From CAVSJA01 sp963728145 (lineage in GTDB: Bacteria > Bacteroidota > Bacteroidia > Chitinophagales > Chitinophagaceae), in NCBI GenBank assembly GCA_963728145.1, contig CAVSJA010000001.1:62001-126000 (forward strand): a stretch of 64,000 nt of DNA. Reading direction: 5' to 3'. Below are positions 52,981 to 62,621 of the stretch, one piece after another. Under the pieces are notes generated by a model, which saw nothing but the letters and a program-made list of their open reading frames with translations, searched no databases and was not told where the DNA came from. A program made the position numbers and the translations under genes. Position 1 is the stretch's first letter. Each line of letters begins with the position of its first letter.

Positions 52981-54576
52981 ATGAAATACAACAACGAAAT
53001 ACAGAAACGGAGAACATTCGCTATCATTTCCCACCCGGATGCCGGTAAGACAACACTTACAGAAAAATTGCTTTTGTTTGGCGGTGCAATTCAAACTGCA
53101 GGTGCGGTCAAGAGCAATAAGATCAAGAAATATGCGACCAGTGATTTTATGGAAATCGAAAGGCAAAGAGGTATCTCGGTGGCAACCTCCGTGATGAGCT
53201 TTGAATACAATGGTACCCTGATCAACCTGCTCGATACTCCCGGTCACAAAGATTTTGCAGAAGATACCTACCGAACATTGACGGCAGTTGACAGTGTCAT
53301 CCTCGTCATTGACAGCGTGAATGGAGTAGAGGAGCAAACCCGGAGATTGATGGAAGTATGCCGGATGCGGGATACACCGGTGATCGTTTTCATCAATAAG
53401 ATGGACCGCGATGGCAAGAACCGATTTGATCTGTTGGAAGAAATTGAAAAAGAATTAAAGATCCACCTGCATCCGATGACCTGGCCGATCAATAGCGGAA
53501 AGGATTTCAAAGGAGTTTATAATCTGAACGATAAAAGCCTGGTGCTATTTACTGCGAACACTAAAGCGCAAGGTGAAGATGTAGTGAAGATCGACGACCT
53601 GAATAGTCCCCTGCTCGATGAAAAGTTGGGAGAAAAAGATGCTGCAACTCTAAGAGAAGATGTGGAATTGGTAGATGGAGTTCATGGTGAATTAAGAGTC
53701 CAGGATTACCTGGCTGGTAAAATTGCCCCGGTATTTTTCGGAAGCGCAATAAATAATTTCGGCGTGAAAGAAATGCTGGATACATTCATTCGCATCGCTC
53801 CGACACCAAGAAGCAGGGAAACATCAGCCAGAAAAGTGGATGTACATGAAGATAAGTTCAGTGGCTTTGTTTTTAAGATCCATGCCAACCTTGATCCGAA
53901 GCACCGCGACCGGATCGCCTTTTTACGAGTATGTTCAGGGAGATTTGAACGCAATAAATATTTCCATCATGTGCGTTTAGATAAAGACGTTCGTTTTAGT
54001 AATCCCTATACTTTCCTGGCGCGGGAAAAGGATGTAATTGATGAAGCTTTTCCCGGAGATGTGGTTGGTTTATTTGATACCGGGAATTTCAAAATTGGTG
54101 ATACATTGACTGAAGGAGAAGACTTTTACTTCACCGGCATTCCTTCTTTTTCACCGGAAATTTTTAAGGAGGTAGTTAACAAAGATCCTATGAAAACCAA
54201 ACAACTGGAAAAAGGATTGGTGCAGCTAACAGATGAAGGTGTCGCGCAGTTATTCACTCAGTTTGGAGGCAATAAAAAGATCATTGGTTGCGTGGGTGAA
54301 TTGCAGTTTGAAGTGATTCAATACCGCCTTTTGCATGAGTATGGCGCCTCCGTTGAATTCAGGACGCTTCCATTTTATAAAGCCTGCTGGCTCACAAGTC
54401 CTGATCCAAGAAAGCTGGAAGATTTTATTCGGTTTAAGTCTAACAATATTGCCAATGATAAGGATGGGCATCTCGTCTACCTGGCTCAAAGCGAATGGTT
54501 CCTGAATACCGAAAGAAAGAATAATCCCGATATCGAATTTCATTTCACTTCAGAAATTCACAAAGAGGCGGTGTGA
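52981..54576 (+). CDS. prfC: Peptide chain release factor 3 (RF3)
   Basis: The 531-residue GTPase recycles class I release factors from the ribosome. G motifs are complete: P-loop SHPDAGKTTLTEKLL, switch II DTPGHKDFAEDTYRTL, and NKMD. Length matches the family (about 530). The C-terminal domains III/IV contain GVAQLFTQFGGNKKIIGCVGELQFEV (residues about 420-445). A GNAT gene overlaps its last 4 bases, so the two form an operon. The probable promoter at 52797 gives a long leader containing an inverted word repeat. Confidence 0.96.
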   Translation: MKYNNEIQKRRTFAIISHPDAGKTTLTEKLLLFGGAIQTAGAVKSNKIKKYATSDFMEIERQRGISVATSVMSFEYNGTLINLLDTPGHKDFAEDTYRTLTAVDSVILVIDSVNGVEEQTRRLMEVCRMRDTPVIVFINKMDRDGKNRFDLLEEIEKELKIHLHPMTWPINSGKDFKGVYNLNDKSLVLFTANTKAQGEDVVKIDDLNSPLLDEKLGEKDAATLREDVELVDGVHGELRVQDYLAGKIAPVFFGSAINNFGVKEMLDTFIRIAPTPRSRETSARKVDVHEDKFSGFVFKIHANLDPKHRDRIAFLRVCSGRFERNKYFHHVRLDKDVRFSNPYTFLAREKDVIDEAFPGDVVGLFDTGNFKIGDTLTEGEDFYFTGIPSFSPEIFKEVVNKDPMKTKQLEKGLVQLTDEGVAQLFTQFGGNKKIIGCVGELQFEVIQYRLLHEYGASVEFRTLPFYKACWLTSPDPRKLEDFIRFKSNNIANDKDGHLVYLAQSEWFLNTERKNNPDIEFHFTSEIHKEAV

Positions 54577-55085
54577 TCATTTTCGAAACATCCCGGATGC
54601 TGATCAGGCGCTATGATGGAGCGGATGTGGACGACTTCTATCATCTCAATAGCGATCCTGAAGTAATGAGGTATATCCGCCAACCCAAGACTTTTGAAGA
54701 AAGCAAGCAGTTCCTTCTTGAAAATATTGCCTTCTATGAGAAACATCCAATGTTTGGGCGTTTTGCAGTAATTGAAAAAGATTCGGGAAATTTTGCAGGA
54801 TCATTTGCCATCATTCCTCTGGATAATTCCACTCATTGGCAGGTCGGATATGCATTAATGAAACCTTATTGGGGCAAAGGCTTTGCAACCGAATTGGTAA
54901 GGGCCGGTCTCGATTATTCATTCAATCATTGCGGCCTCGACTACCTCGCTGGCGTGACCGAAATTTTGAATGAAGATTCGCAGAAGGTTTTATTAAAAAC
55001 CGGGTTCAAATTCGAGAAGAATTTTATTGAAGGCCAAAAGGAGTTGATGTTGTTTTCAATTAACAAGTCGATTCAAAAAGAATAG
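54573..55085 (+). CDS. GNAT-family N-acetyltransferase (RimJ/RimL-like)
   Basis: The 170-residue acetyltransferase has the RimJ/RimL-type pattern: TSRMLIRRYDGADVDDFYHL at the N terminus, the acetyl-CoA loop VGYALMKPYWGKGFATELVRA and the late NEDSQKVLLKTGFKFE motif. The substrate may be a protein N terminus or a small molecule. It starts with GTG at 54573, overlapping the prfC stop by 4 bp, and is translationally coupled to it. Confidence 0.88.
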   Translation: MIIFETSRMLIRRYDGADVDDFYHLNSDPEVMRYIRQPKTFEESKQFLLENIAFYEKHPMFGRFAVIEKDSGNFAGSFAIIPLDNSTHWQVGYALMKPYWGKGFATELVRAGLDYSFNHCGLDYLAGVTEILNEDSQKVLLKTGFKFEKNFIEGQKELMLFSINKSIQKE

Positions 55086-55111
55086 CTTTCTCTAATTCGG
55101 ATTTTGTATTT

Positions 55112-55291
55112 CGACCCCGAAGGGGTTAAATCTTGGTAGCTAATGATGCGAATATAATTTATGACCCCGAAGGGGTCAAACACAACTGATCCGTGACAAA
55201 GCTCTTGCCGTAGGGATTGTTCGACCCCTTCGGGGTCGGTGCTGTCGGGATGCATACTTGCTTGCTACCAAGATTTGACCCCTTCGGGGTC
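55112..55291. repeat. Four-hairpin inverted element, copy 2
   Basis: Four palindromes of the type GACCCCGAAGGGGTC stand at about 55113, 55163, 55223 and 55277. The first two have GA centres and the last two are their inverses. The outer pair is flanked by TTAAATCTTGGTAGC and GCTACCAAGATTTGA, so the element is symmetrical over 180 bp. It lies between the convergent GNAT and purB genes and shares plan and flank with the element at 2739. Confidence 0.85.
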
Positions 55292-55327
55292 ATTCCATAA
55301 GTTGGATAGATTCTGAATCTTGACGTT

Positions 55328-56674
55328 CTAATATTCTGGATTGATGCCGGTGTAATTATGCGGGGTAATTAATTTCAGTTCTTTCTTTAGTGCAGGAGAT
55401 ACTTTCAATTTCTCAATGAACTTATGAATACTTTCCTGGTCTATTCCATTCTTGCCGCGGGTCAATTCTTTCAATGCCTCGTATGGCGCCGGGAAATTTT
55501 CCCTTCTTAAAATGGTTTGAATTGCTTCTGTTACAACTGCCCAATTATTGTCGAGGTCATTATAGATCTTCTCATCATTTAAGACCAATTTCTCCAATCC
55601 CCGTTCAATAGACTGAAATGCAAGAATGGTATGCGCAAATGGAACTCCAATATTTCTCAATACAGTCGAATCAGTGAGATCGCGTTGCAATCTCGATACA
55701 GGAAGCTTATCCGAAAAATGATCAAACAATGCGTTTGCAATTCCAAGATTACCCTCTGCGTTCTCAAAATCGATGGGATTTACTTTATGCGGCATTGCTG
55801 ATGAACCCACTTCGCCCTTCTTTGTTTTCTGGGTAAAATATTCCATCGAAATATAAGTCCAGATATCGCGGCAAAAATCGATCAGTACGGTATTGATCCT
55901 TTTCATCGCATCGAAATGCGCTGCGAGATTATCATAATGTTCCACCTGTGTGGTGAACCGTTGGCGTTGAAGACCCAATACTCCTTCCACAAATTCATCT
56001 GCAAGTTGTATCCAGTCTTTTTTCGGGAATGAAACCTTATGCGCATTGAAATTACCCGTAGCTCCTCCAAATTTCGCGGTAACAGGAATATTGATAAAAA
56101 GTTCAACCTGGTTTTCTATTCGTTCAACAAAGACCATCAATTCCTTTCCCAGTTTTGTGGGACTTGCAGGCTGTCCATGAGTACGGGCCAGCATAGGGAT
56201 ATCTTTCCAATCCTTCGCCAGAATTTCGATCTGCCTGTTCATATTTAAAAGAAAAGGCAGGTACTCAAATTCAATTGCCTGTTTCCAAAGAAGGGGAATA
56301 GAAGTATTGTTGATGTCTTGCGAGGTAAGTCCGAAATGCACCCATTCTTTTACCTTACCAGCCTTGAATTTCTCCACCTTTTCTTTGACGAAATATTCAA
56401 CCGCTTTTACATCATGGTTGGTAATCTTTTCGGTCTCTTTGATCTTAGCGGCATCTTCCGGACTAAAATTTTCAGTTAGGTTTTTAAGTCCTTTTACCGC
56501 TGCCGGACTTAGTTGCAAAAACTTTTTATCGGCAAGAAACATGAGATACTCCACTTCAACCAGAACACGATATTTCATCAATGCATACTCAGAAAAATAT
56601 TCATCGAGGTGGTGAATTTGTTTTCGATAGCGTCCATCGATTGGGGATATAGCGGTCAATTGATTCAGGTCCAT
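55328..56674 (-). CDS. purB: Adenylosuccinate lyase
   Basis: The 448-residue enzyme cleaves SAICAR and adenylosuccinate in purine synthesis. The N terminus LTAISPIDGRYRKQIHHLDEYFSE and the fumarase-family signature GSSAMPHKVNPIDFENAEGN (catalytic Ser loop) are typical. Other motifs are HFGLTSQDINNTS and ARTHGQPASPT. Length fits the E. coli type. It is divergent from mqnA. Confidence 0.96.
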   Translation of the reverse strand: MDLNQLTAISPIDGRYRKQIHHLDEYFSEYALMKYRVLVEVEYLMFLADKKFLQLSPAAVKGLKNLTENFSPEDAAKIKETEKITNHDVKAVEYFVKEKVEKFKAGKVKEWVHFGLTSQDINNTSIPLLWKQAIEFEYLPFLLNMNRQIEILAKDWKDIPMLARTHGQPASPTKLGKELMVFVERIENQVELFINIPVTAKFGGATGNFNAHKVSFPKKDWIQLADEFVEGVLGLQRQRFTTQVEHYDNLAAHFDAMKRINTVLIDFCRDIWTYISMEYFTQKTKKGEVGSSAMPHKVNPIDFENAEGNLGIANALFDHFSDKLPVSRLQRDLTDSTVLRNIGVPFAHTILAFQSIERGLEKLVLNDEKIYNDLDNNWAVVTEAIQTILRRENFPAPYEALKELTRGKNGIDQESIHKFIEKLKVSPALKKELKLITPHNYTGINPEY

Positions 56675-56705
56675 TTGGAGGTATTGATGATTAGTGCCTG
56701 TCCTT

Positions 56706-56713
56706 TACCTTTG
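56706..56713 (+). promoter_or_regulatory. Putative -7 box of mqnA (TACCTTTG)
   Basis: TACCTTTG fits TAnnTTTG. It lies downstream of the GTG at 56694, so translation must begin later; the TTG at 56733 is the best candidate. Confidence 0.55.
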
Positions 56714-56732
56714 CGCGGTAAATTTAAATCAA

Positions 56733-57491
56733 TTGGAGAAGATAAAGGTTGGAATTGTCAATTATCTCAATACAAAACCCTTGCTCTATGGCATTGAGCA
56801 AGCACCAGTTATAAGGTCAATCGAATTGATCAGGGACTATCCTGCCCATATTGCATCCTTTCTTCTGGAAGGAAGTATTGACCTCGGTCTTGTACCTGTT
56901 GCTATACTGCCCAGGATGAGGGAATATCATATTGTAACGGACTATTGCATCGGCTCTGATGGACCTATTGCTTCTGTTTGTTTGTTCAGTGATGTGCCAA
57001 TTGAAGATGTTAAAGAAGTGCTCCTGGATTATCAGAGCCGCACTTCTGTTGCCCTGGCGAAATTGTTATTGAGAGATTACTGGAAAGTATCTCCGAAACT
57101 GATCGATACGCATACCGATTATCGTTCAGGGATCAAGGGAACGACAGCGGGCCTGGTAATCGGCGATCGTTCTTTTGAACAACGAATGGTTTCCCCCTTT
57201 ATTTATGATCTTGGCGAAGCGTGGAAGGATTTTACGGGTCTGCCATTTGTTTTTGCGGCCTGGGTGAGTAATAAAAAATTAGATGAAAAATTCATTGAGG
57301 ATTTCAATGCAGCCAATAGGGAAGGGGTAAGAAATATTTCAAAAATCCTTGAAGGCAATGATTTTCCTTTATTCGATTTGAATAAATACTACAATAGTTA
57401 TGTCAGTTATAATCTGGATGATCGTAAAAGAAAAGGATTACAAAAGTTTCTTGAGTTAAAAGAAGGAATCGTGGAATTAAAAACCACCTGA
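56733..57491 (+). CDS. mqnA: Chorismate dehydratase MqnA (futalosine menaquinone pathway)
   Basis: The 252-residue enzyme dehydrates chorismate to 3-[(1-carboxyvinyl)oxy]benzoate, the first step of the futalosine route to menaquinone. The N terminus KVGIVNYLNTKPLLYGIE is characteristic, followed by GSIDLGLVPVAILPRM and SRTSVALAKLLLRDYW. Length is typical. The TTG start at 56733 is chosen because it follows the -7 box and begins the conserved region. Other mqn genes are not in the window. It is convergent with the next gene, with stops 2 bp apart. Confidence 0.9.
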   Translation: MEKIKVGIVNYLNTKPLLYGIEQAPVIRSIELIRDYPAHIASFLLEGSIDLGLVPVAILPRMREYHIVTDYCIGSDGPIASVCLFSDVPIEDVKEVLLDYQSRTSVALAKLLLRDYWKVSPKLIDTHTDYRSGIKGTTAGLVIGDRSFEQRMVSPFIYDLGEAWKDFTGLPFVFAAWVSNKKLDEKFIEDFNAANREGVRNISKILEGNDFPLFDLNKYYNSYVSYNLDDRKRKGLQKFLELKEGIVELKTT

Positions 57492-57493
57492 TC

Positions 57494-60070
57494 TTACCGG
57501 ATCAACATCACCAACCCCTTGTGGACAATCTCGCCGCAGAATGAACTTGCGTTGATCACATAAGCATAGGCACCTGTAGCTTGTGGTTTTCCGTTAATTG
57601 TTCCATCCCAGCATTTAGTTGGATCCTTAGTACTGAATACTCTTTGTCCCCAACGATTATAGATTGAAAATTCTTTAATGGTAACATTTCCCCAACGCTG
57701 TATTCCGAAACATTGATTTATCCGATCACCATTAGGGGTAAATGCATTTGGAAGAACAAAAGTTGGCTTATTGGCATTGGTAACATTAACCGTAAGTGTA
57801 TCCGAATTTTTGCAACCAAAATTATTTGTGCCGGTAACGATATAGGTTGTAGTCGCAGAAATGCCAGCAAGCGGATTCGCGATCGTTGGATTGTTCAATC
57901 CTGTTGAAGGTGTCCACAAAAAACTTGAAGCGCCCGTTGCGTTCAATTGCGCCGTAGGACTGCCGCAATCAATATCGTTGGACTTTTGGGCTTGAACGAT
58001 GGGAGTAGGATCTACCGTAATTCTAAGATTCAACGTTGTATCATAATTGCAATTTGTTTCGGAAATATAAACGGCATAAAGCGTTGTTGTATCGGGGTTG
58101 GCGATTGGATTTGCAACAATCGAACTATTTAGTGAATGTGCGGGAGACCATAAATAATTATCGCCACCACTTGCATTTAGTTGAATGGTATTTCCATAAC
58201 AAATCTTATTATTACCATTGAGGGTGAATGTCGGTATCGGTCTTACTCCTACTTTAACTGAATCTATAACCGAGCATTTATTTGTATCAGAAGTAGTAAC
58301 CAGGTAAGTCGTATTCACTATCGGGCTTGCTACAGGATTTGGAATACTCGCATCACTTAATGTTTGGGCAGGACTCCACAAATAACTAGTTCCCCCGGAT
58401 GCTGCTAATCTTATTGACGAGTTTTTGCAAATTGTTGTATCATCGGAAACTGTTAGAATCGGTTTTGGAAAGACTACTACAGAAACTGTGCTGCTGTCTT
58501 TACAACCATTGATGTCAGTTGCTATCAATTGCACCTGATAGTTACCTGAATTCAAATAGTTATGACTAATGTTTTGAGCAGAACCGTTATTTCCATCTCC
58601 GAAGGACCACTGCCAGTTATTGATCGAATTTAACCTTACAAATTCCAATCCTCTGAAATCAAAAGTTGCACAAGCTGAAAGGCTGTCTTTGATTCTTACG
58701 GAATCAATATTCTTATAAAACATACTGGTATCTATCTCTATTTTCAAATTGAACAGGTGAAAACCAGGTTGTCCTCCAGTGGCACCCCATGGTTCATTAC
58801 TCAATTCTGTGATTCCGCCATTTCCACCACCTGATGTGACATGGGTAACGTTTGCGGGTAATGAGCCAGACTTTAGCCAAAGTACTCCACCACCACCTCC
58901 TCCGCCGGGACCGATCCGCCCACTAACAATTGCAGGACCGGTCATATCACCTCCTTTACCTCCATTTGTCTGTATGATTGTCGGATCCACGAAATTGTTT
59001 ACATCGAGTAACACTGTTCCTCCAGCACCACCCCCAGCCATACCATCATGGCAATCTGCGGTAGGAGTGCGACTGCATCCAGCTGCTCCATTACCATCCG
59101 AGATAATTCTATTTGAATTTGAAACCAGATAGTTTGCAGAAATTAATATGAGACCACCTCCATCAGCACCGTGCGTGTTAAAGTTTCCCGCATTATTCAT
59201 GTGTCCTGCGCCTCCGCCGCTTCCGAGAAATGCTTTGTTGATTGTAGTATTGTAAGAGAGTACGTTACCGCCAATGCCTCTGTTATCAAACGGCGCCATT
59301 CCGCATTCCTGCCATTGATAACCGCCGAAACCACCTCTTCCCCCGTTACCACCACCACCGCCACCTGAGTTGTGATCCATTCCACCACCACCAGCACCTG
59401 CTGAAGGCCCTTTACCTGAGATAATATTGTAAGTAATATGCGCGATAGATTCTCCTTTCGACGCGGCAACCGGGCTTAAAACATCATAAAAATAATTGTT
59501 GGAAAAACAGTTTAAAGCATTTGTTTGCGTATTAAACCCAATACCTCCAATAAACCCTCTACCAGTGGCGTTTATCGGTGCATTTAATCTAAGTGTATCG
59601 CCAACGATCATAGCAATTACTCCACCTTTTTGGCTATCCCAGTCAATACAGGTAAGGGGTGAAATAACATTCGCCGATCTATAATAAGGAACACGAACCA
59701 ACTGAACTTTTCCGTCAGGTATGGAATATGTTCTTTGTAAAGCATTTTTAAGTTGTATGTTATTCCCCGACACCTGGCTAACATAATTCAATTCATAATT
59801 ACCCGCATTTGCATAATTGGTAACTGTACCGAAGTTTGCACTATTACTAGAATCAATGATAGCACCCTTCATTTGCATTATGTAAACCGTATCTCCCGCC
59901 TTGAACGCTGACGCTTGAAAATTACCCACCGTAAAGGAATTGGTGCATGGATCATAAGCAAAGACAGCTGCATAACGGTTGATAGTTCCGCCGATTTGTG
60001 CAGTTTGTCCATACATCAAAATCGATAAAAATAAAAGGGGAAGAATAAGCAGTGCAGGTCTTTTGTTCAA
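57494..60070 (-). CDS. T9SS type B (gliding-motility C-terminal) surface protein with PKD and Gly-rich regions
   Basis: The 858-residue secreted protein has a signal peptide (to MYGQ) and an N-terminal domain (about 20-190). A long Gly-rich region follows (about 215-430, GKGPSAGAGGGGMDHNSGGG and similar), then a PKD domain (WQWSFGDGNNGSAQNISHNY). Three Ig-like repeats come next, each with a YLWSP core (SYLWSPAQTL, NYLWSPAHSL, SFLWTPSTGL), and a CHU_C type B domain closes the protein (NAFTPNGDRINQCFGI, FSIYNRWGQRVFST, GAYAYVI). It would be exported by T9SS to the surface. The start is TTG at 60070; a -7 box precedes it. Confidence 0.9.
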   Translation of the reverse strand: MNKRPALLILPLLFLSILMYGQTAQIGGTINRYAAVFAYDPCTNSFTVGNFQASAFKAGDTVYIMQMKGAIIDSSNSANFGTVTNYANAGNYELNYVSQVSGNNIQLKNALQRTYSIPDGKVQLVRVPYYRSANVISPLTCIDWDSQKGGVIAMIVGDTLRLNAPINATGRGFIGGIGFNTQTNALNCFSNNYFYDVLSPVAASKGESIAHITYNIISGKGPSAGAGGGGMDHNSGGGGGGNGGRGGFGGYQWQECGMAPFDNRGIGGNVLSYNTTINKAFLGSGGGAGHMNNAGNFNTHGADGGGLILISANYLVSNSNRIISDGNGAAGCSRTPTADCHDGMAGGGAGGTVLLDVNNFVDPTIIQTNGGKGGDMTGPAIVSGRIGPGGGGGGGVLWLKSGSLPANVTHVTSGGGNGGITELSNEPWGATGGQPGFHLFNLKIEIDTSMFYKNIDSVRIKDSLSACATFDFRGLEFVRLNSINNWQWSFGDGNNGSAQNISHNYLNSGNYQVQLIATDINGCKDSSTVSVVVFPKPILTVSDDTTICKNSSIRLAASGGTSYLWSPAQTLSDASIPNPVASPIVNTTYLVTTSDTNKCSVIDSVKVGVRPIPTFTLNGNNKICYGNTIQLNASGGDNYLWSPAHSLNSSIVANPIANPDTTTLYAVYISETNCNYDTTLNLRITVDPTPIVQAQKSNDIDCGSPTAQLNATGASSFLWTPSTGLNNPTIANPLAGISATTTYIVTGTNNFGCKNSDTLTVNVTNANKPTFVLPNAFTPNGDRINQCFGIQRWGNVTIKEFSIYNRWGQRVFSTKDPTKCWDGTINGKPQATGAYAYVINASSFCGEIVHKGLVMLIR

Positions 60071-60099
60071 GAGTTCCAGTTTGGCGTTTTGGGGTGCTG

Positions 60100-60107
60100 C
60101 AAATATA
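60100..60107 (-). promoter_or_regulatory. Putative -7 box (TATATTTG) of the type B T9SS gene
   Basis: On the minus strand TATATTTG fits the consensus and lies 29 bp before the TTG start. A short GTTTGGC-type word remnant lies between. Confidence 0.5.
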
Positions 60108-60206
60108 AAAAAACATGCCTTTTATCCGGAAAGCTTAGCGGAAATTTGAACTAAATCAGTGTTATCCATTAGACTAGCTCGAATTCCACATTTCCCCAAA
60201 TACTAT

Positions 60207-60214
60207 TAGTTTTG
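60207..60214 (+). promoter_or_regulatory. Putative -7 box of the CDP-sugar operon (TAGTTTTG)
   Basis: TAGTTTTG fits TAnnTTTG and ends 16 bp before the rfbF ATG, giving a short leader for the operon. Confidence 0.5.
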
Positions 60215-60230
60215 CGCCAACTCATTAATA

Positions 60231-61007
60231 ATGAAAGTTGTCATATTTGCCGGGGGTCTCGGAACCCGCATCGCCGAGGAAACGGAGACCCGGCCAAAAC
60301 CCATGGTAGAGATAGGCGGTAAACCCATCCTCTGGCATATCATGAAAATGTATAGCCACCAGGGCTTTAACGAATTCGTGATCTGCCTCGGGTATAAGGG
60401 AACCCAGATCAAGGAATATTTCATGCACTATTACCTCCACAATTCCGATCTCACAATTGAATTGGAGAGTAATAAGATGAATGTTCATTATGCCAACACT
60501 GAATCCTTTAATGTGACCCTGGTTGATACAGGTCTCTCAACGAAGACAGCAGGTCGACTGAAAAAAGTTCAACAATACCTCGACAATGAAGATTTCATGT
60601 TGACGTATGGAGACGGAGTTTCCGACATCGATCTAAAAGAGCTATTGAAATTCCATCAATCGCATGGAAAGATTGCAACAGTTACAGCCATTCATCCCGA
60701 AGCCAGGTTTGGCGGACTGGAAATTGAAGACAAAGGACTCGTAACAAGATTCAAGGAGAAACCGAAAGAAGATAATCGTTGGATCAACGCCGGCTTCTTC
60801 GTTTTGAAACCAGATGTCTTTAAATATCTTGAAGGAAATATGGACGATACCATGTGGGAAGATGACCCGATGGAAAATCTCGCCAATGATCGCCAATTAA
60901 TGGCATTTCGGCATGAAGGTTTTTGGAAATGTATGGATGCAATGCGAGATAAGATCGAGCTTGAATCATTATGGAAAAATAATCAGGCAAAATGGAAAAT
61001 CTGGTAA
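60231..61007 (+). CDS. rfbF: Glucose-1-phosphate cytidylyltransferase
   Basis: The 258-residue enzyme makes CDP-glucose from glucose-1-phosphate and CTP. The N-terminal nucleotidyltransferase motif is VVIFAGGLGTRIAEETETRPKP-type (residues 3-24), followed by PMVEIGGKPILWHIMKMYS, LTYGDGVSDID and WINAGFFVLKPDVF. Length equals RfbF/DdhA enzymes. It is the first gene of a tight operon and overlaps rfbG by 16 bp. Confidence 0.95.
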   Translation: MKVVIFAGGLGTRIAEETETRPKPMVEIGGKPILWHIMKMYSHQGFNEFVICLGYKGTQIKEYFMHYYLHNSDLTIELESNKMNVHYANTESFNVTLVDTGLSTKTAGRLKKVQQYLDNEDFMLTYGDGVSDIDLKELLKFHQSHGKIATVTAIHPEARFGGLEIEDKGLVTRFKEKPKEDNRWINAGFFVLKPDVFKYLEGNMDDTMWEDDPMENLANDRQLMAFRHEGFWKCMDAMRDKIELESLWKNNQAKWKIW

Positions 61008-62077
61008 CCCTAAAAAATCTCTCCGATTATTATAGTAATAAAAAAGTATTCATTACTGGTCATACCGGATTTAAGGGTTCATGGTTAATTGCCTGTTTGG
61101 ATTTACTTGATGCCAATATCAAGGGCTATGCACTTCCTCCGGAATACGACAACAAAATTTACGATCATCTCCACAAGTCCGGTAAGATCGATAGCGTATT
61201 GGCAGATATCAGGGACAAAGACCAATTGAGAGATGAACTCATCAAATTCAATCCTGATTTTATTTTTCATCTCGCGGCCCAACCTCTTGTACGAAGATCT
61301 TATGAAATTCCTGCTCAAACATTTGAGATAAATGTTACAGGCACTGCAAATCTCCTTGAAGCGGCAAAGGATCTACCCGGTAAATGCACAATACTGGTGA
61401 TCACAACGGATAAAGTGTATGAAAACAAGGAGAAGGATATTTTGTATAATGAAGATGACGCATTGGGCGGATTCGATCCCTACAGCGCTAGTAAAGCTTG
61501 CGTTGAGTTTGTAGTTAGTTCATTCAGGAATTCTTTTTTCCACCGGGATAAACTTGATACACATCAGAAGGCAGTTGCTTCCATACGTGCGGGCAATGTA
61601 ATTGGAGGTGGTGATTGGAGCAATGATCGTTTGATGCCGGATATTGTTCGTTCATTAGAACAGGGAAAACCAGTTGATGTACGAAATCCTAAATCAGTAA
61701 GACCCTGGCAGCACGTGTTGGAACCACTTGGTGGTTATCTTTTGGCAAGCGCTTTTTTGAGCCGAAATCCAAACAAGTATTCCAACGCTTATAATTTTGG
61801 TCCGGAAGCGAGTGACCACCTAACGGTAAAGGAATGTGTTGAATCTGCGATCGAATATTGGGGTAGCGGGAAATGGAAAGATAATTCAGATATAAAGCAG
61901 CCCCATGAAGCTGGATTGCTCAAGCTGGATATTAGCCGTGCAAAAAAAGAACTTAGCTGGAAACCAAAATTAACCACCAAACAAGCAATAAAGTGGACTA
62001 TTGATTGGTATAAACAGGAAACGTCCGACCAAGCGCAATTTACCTATCAACAAATCAAAGAATATCTTTCCTTATGA
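60992..62077 (+). CDS. rfbG: CDP-glucose 4,6-dehydratase
   Basis: The 361-residue SDR enzyme converts CDP-glucose to CDP-4-keto-6-deoxyglucose. Motifs are the Rossmann VFITGHTGFKGSWL, FHLAAQPLVRRSY, VITTDKVYENKE and the catalytic YSASKACVEFVV (YxxxK). The sequence RAGNVIGGGDWSNDRLMPD is typical of RfbG/DdhB. It overlaps rfbF by 16 bp and rfbC by 4 bp (ATGA). Confidence 0.95.
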   Translation: MENLVTLKNLSDYYSNKKVFITGHTGFKGSWLIACLDLLDANIKGYALPPEYDNKIYDHLHKSGKIDSVLADIRDKDQLRDELIKFNPDFIFHLAAQPLVRRSYEIPAQTFEINVTGTANLLEAAKDLPGKCTILVITTDKVYENKEKDILYNEDDALGGFDPYSASKACVEFVVSSFRNSFFHRDKLDTHQKAVASIRAGNVIGGGDWSNDRLMPDIVRSLEQGKPVDVRNPKSVRPWQHVLEPLGGYLLASAFLSRNPNKYSNAYNFGPEASDHLTVKECVESAIEYWGSGKWKDNSDIKQPHEAGLLKLDISRAKKELSWKPKLTTKQAIKWTIDWYKQETSDQAQFTYQQIKEYLSL

Positions 62078-62619
62078 TCTTTACCCAAACCAGTTTGAAA
62101 GGCAGTTATGTTATTGACCCAACTGTTAGCACGGATGACAGAGGATGGTTTGGAAGGTTTTATTGTAGGAAAGATTTCGGGGAAATTGGACACGATAAAG
62201 AATGGGTGCAAATGAACCATTCGTCTACAATTAAGAAAGGTACAATCAGGGGGATGCATTTCCAGGTTCATCCATTTCGCGAAATAAAAATGGTGAAGTG
62301 TGTTGCAGGAAAAATATTTGATGTAATAATAGATCTCCGAAAAGGATCCCCAACATTTTTAAAATGGTTTGCTCAGGAACTTTCAACAGAAAACAGAAAG
62401 ATGCTTTATATACCGGAGGGATTTGCGCACGGGTTTCAAACACTGACGGACAATTGTGATCTGATATATCTACATTCGGAATACTATGTACCAAATTCCG
62501 AAGCTGGTATCAGGCACGACGACTCTACAATTGGAATTCAATGGCCGCTTTCTGTATCTTCTCTTTCAGAACGCGATCAAAGTCATCCTTACCTTGATGA
62601 AAACTTTAAAGGTATTTAG
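62074..62619 (+). CDS. rfbC: dTDP-4-dehydrorhamnose 3,5-epimerase-like protein
   Basis: The 181-residue cupin-type epimerase has GWFGRFYCRKDFGE, the core KKGTIRGMHFQVHP with the catalytic His, DVIIDLRKGSPTF, and YIPEGFAHGFQTL. In this operon the substrate is more likely the CDP-4-keto-6-deoxyhexose than the dTDP-rhamnose intermediate. It overlaps rfbG by 4 bp and precedes the methyltransferase gene by 2 bp. Confidence 0.9.
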   Translation: MIFTQTSLKGSYVIDPTVSTDDRGWFGRFYCRKDFGEIGHDKEWVQMNHSSTIKKGTIRGMHFQVHPFREIKMVKCVAGKIFDVIIDLRKGSPTFLKWFAQELSTENRKMLYIPEGFAHGFQTLTDNCDLIYLHSEYYVPNSEAGIRHDDSTIGIQWPLSVSSLSERDQSHPYLDENFKGI

Positions 62620-62621
62620 AT

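Noticed and set aside
58779..59132. Proline-rich open frame on the plus strand
   Set aside because: It is the antisense reading of the glycine-rich region of the type B T9SS protein on the minus strand.
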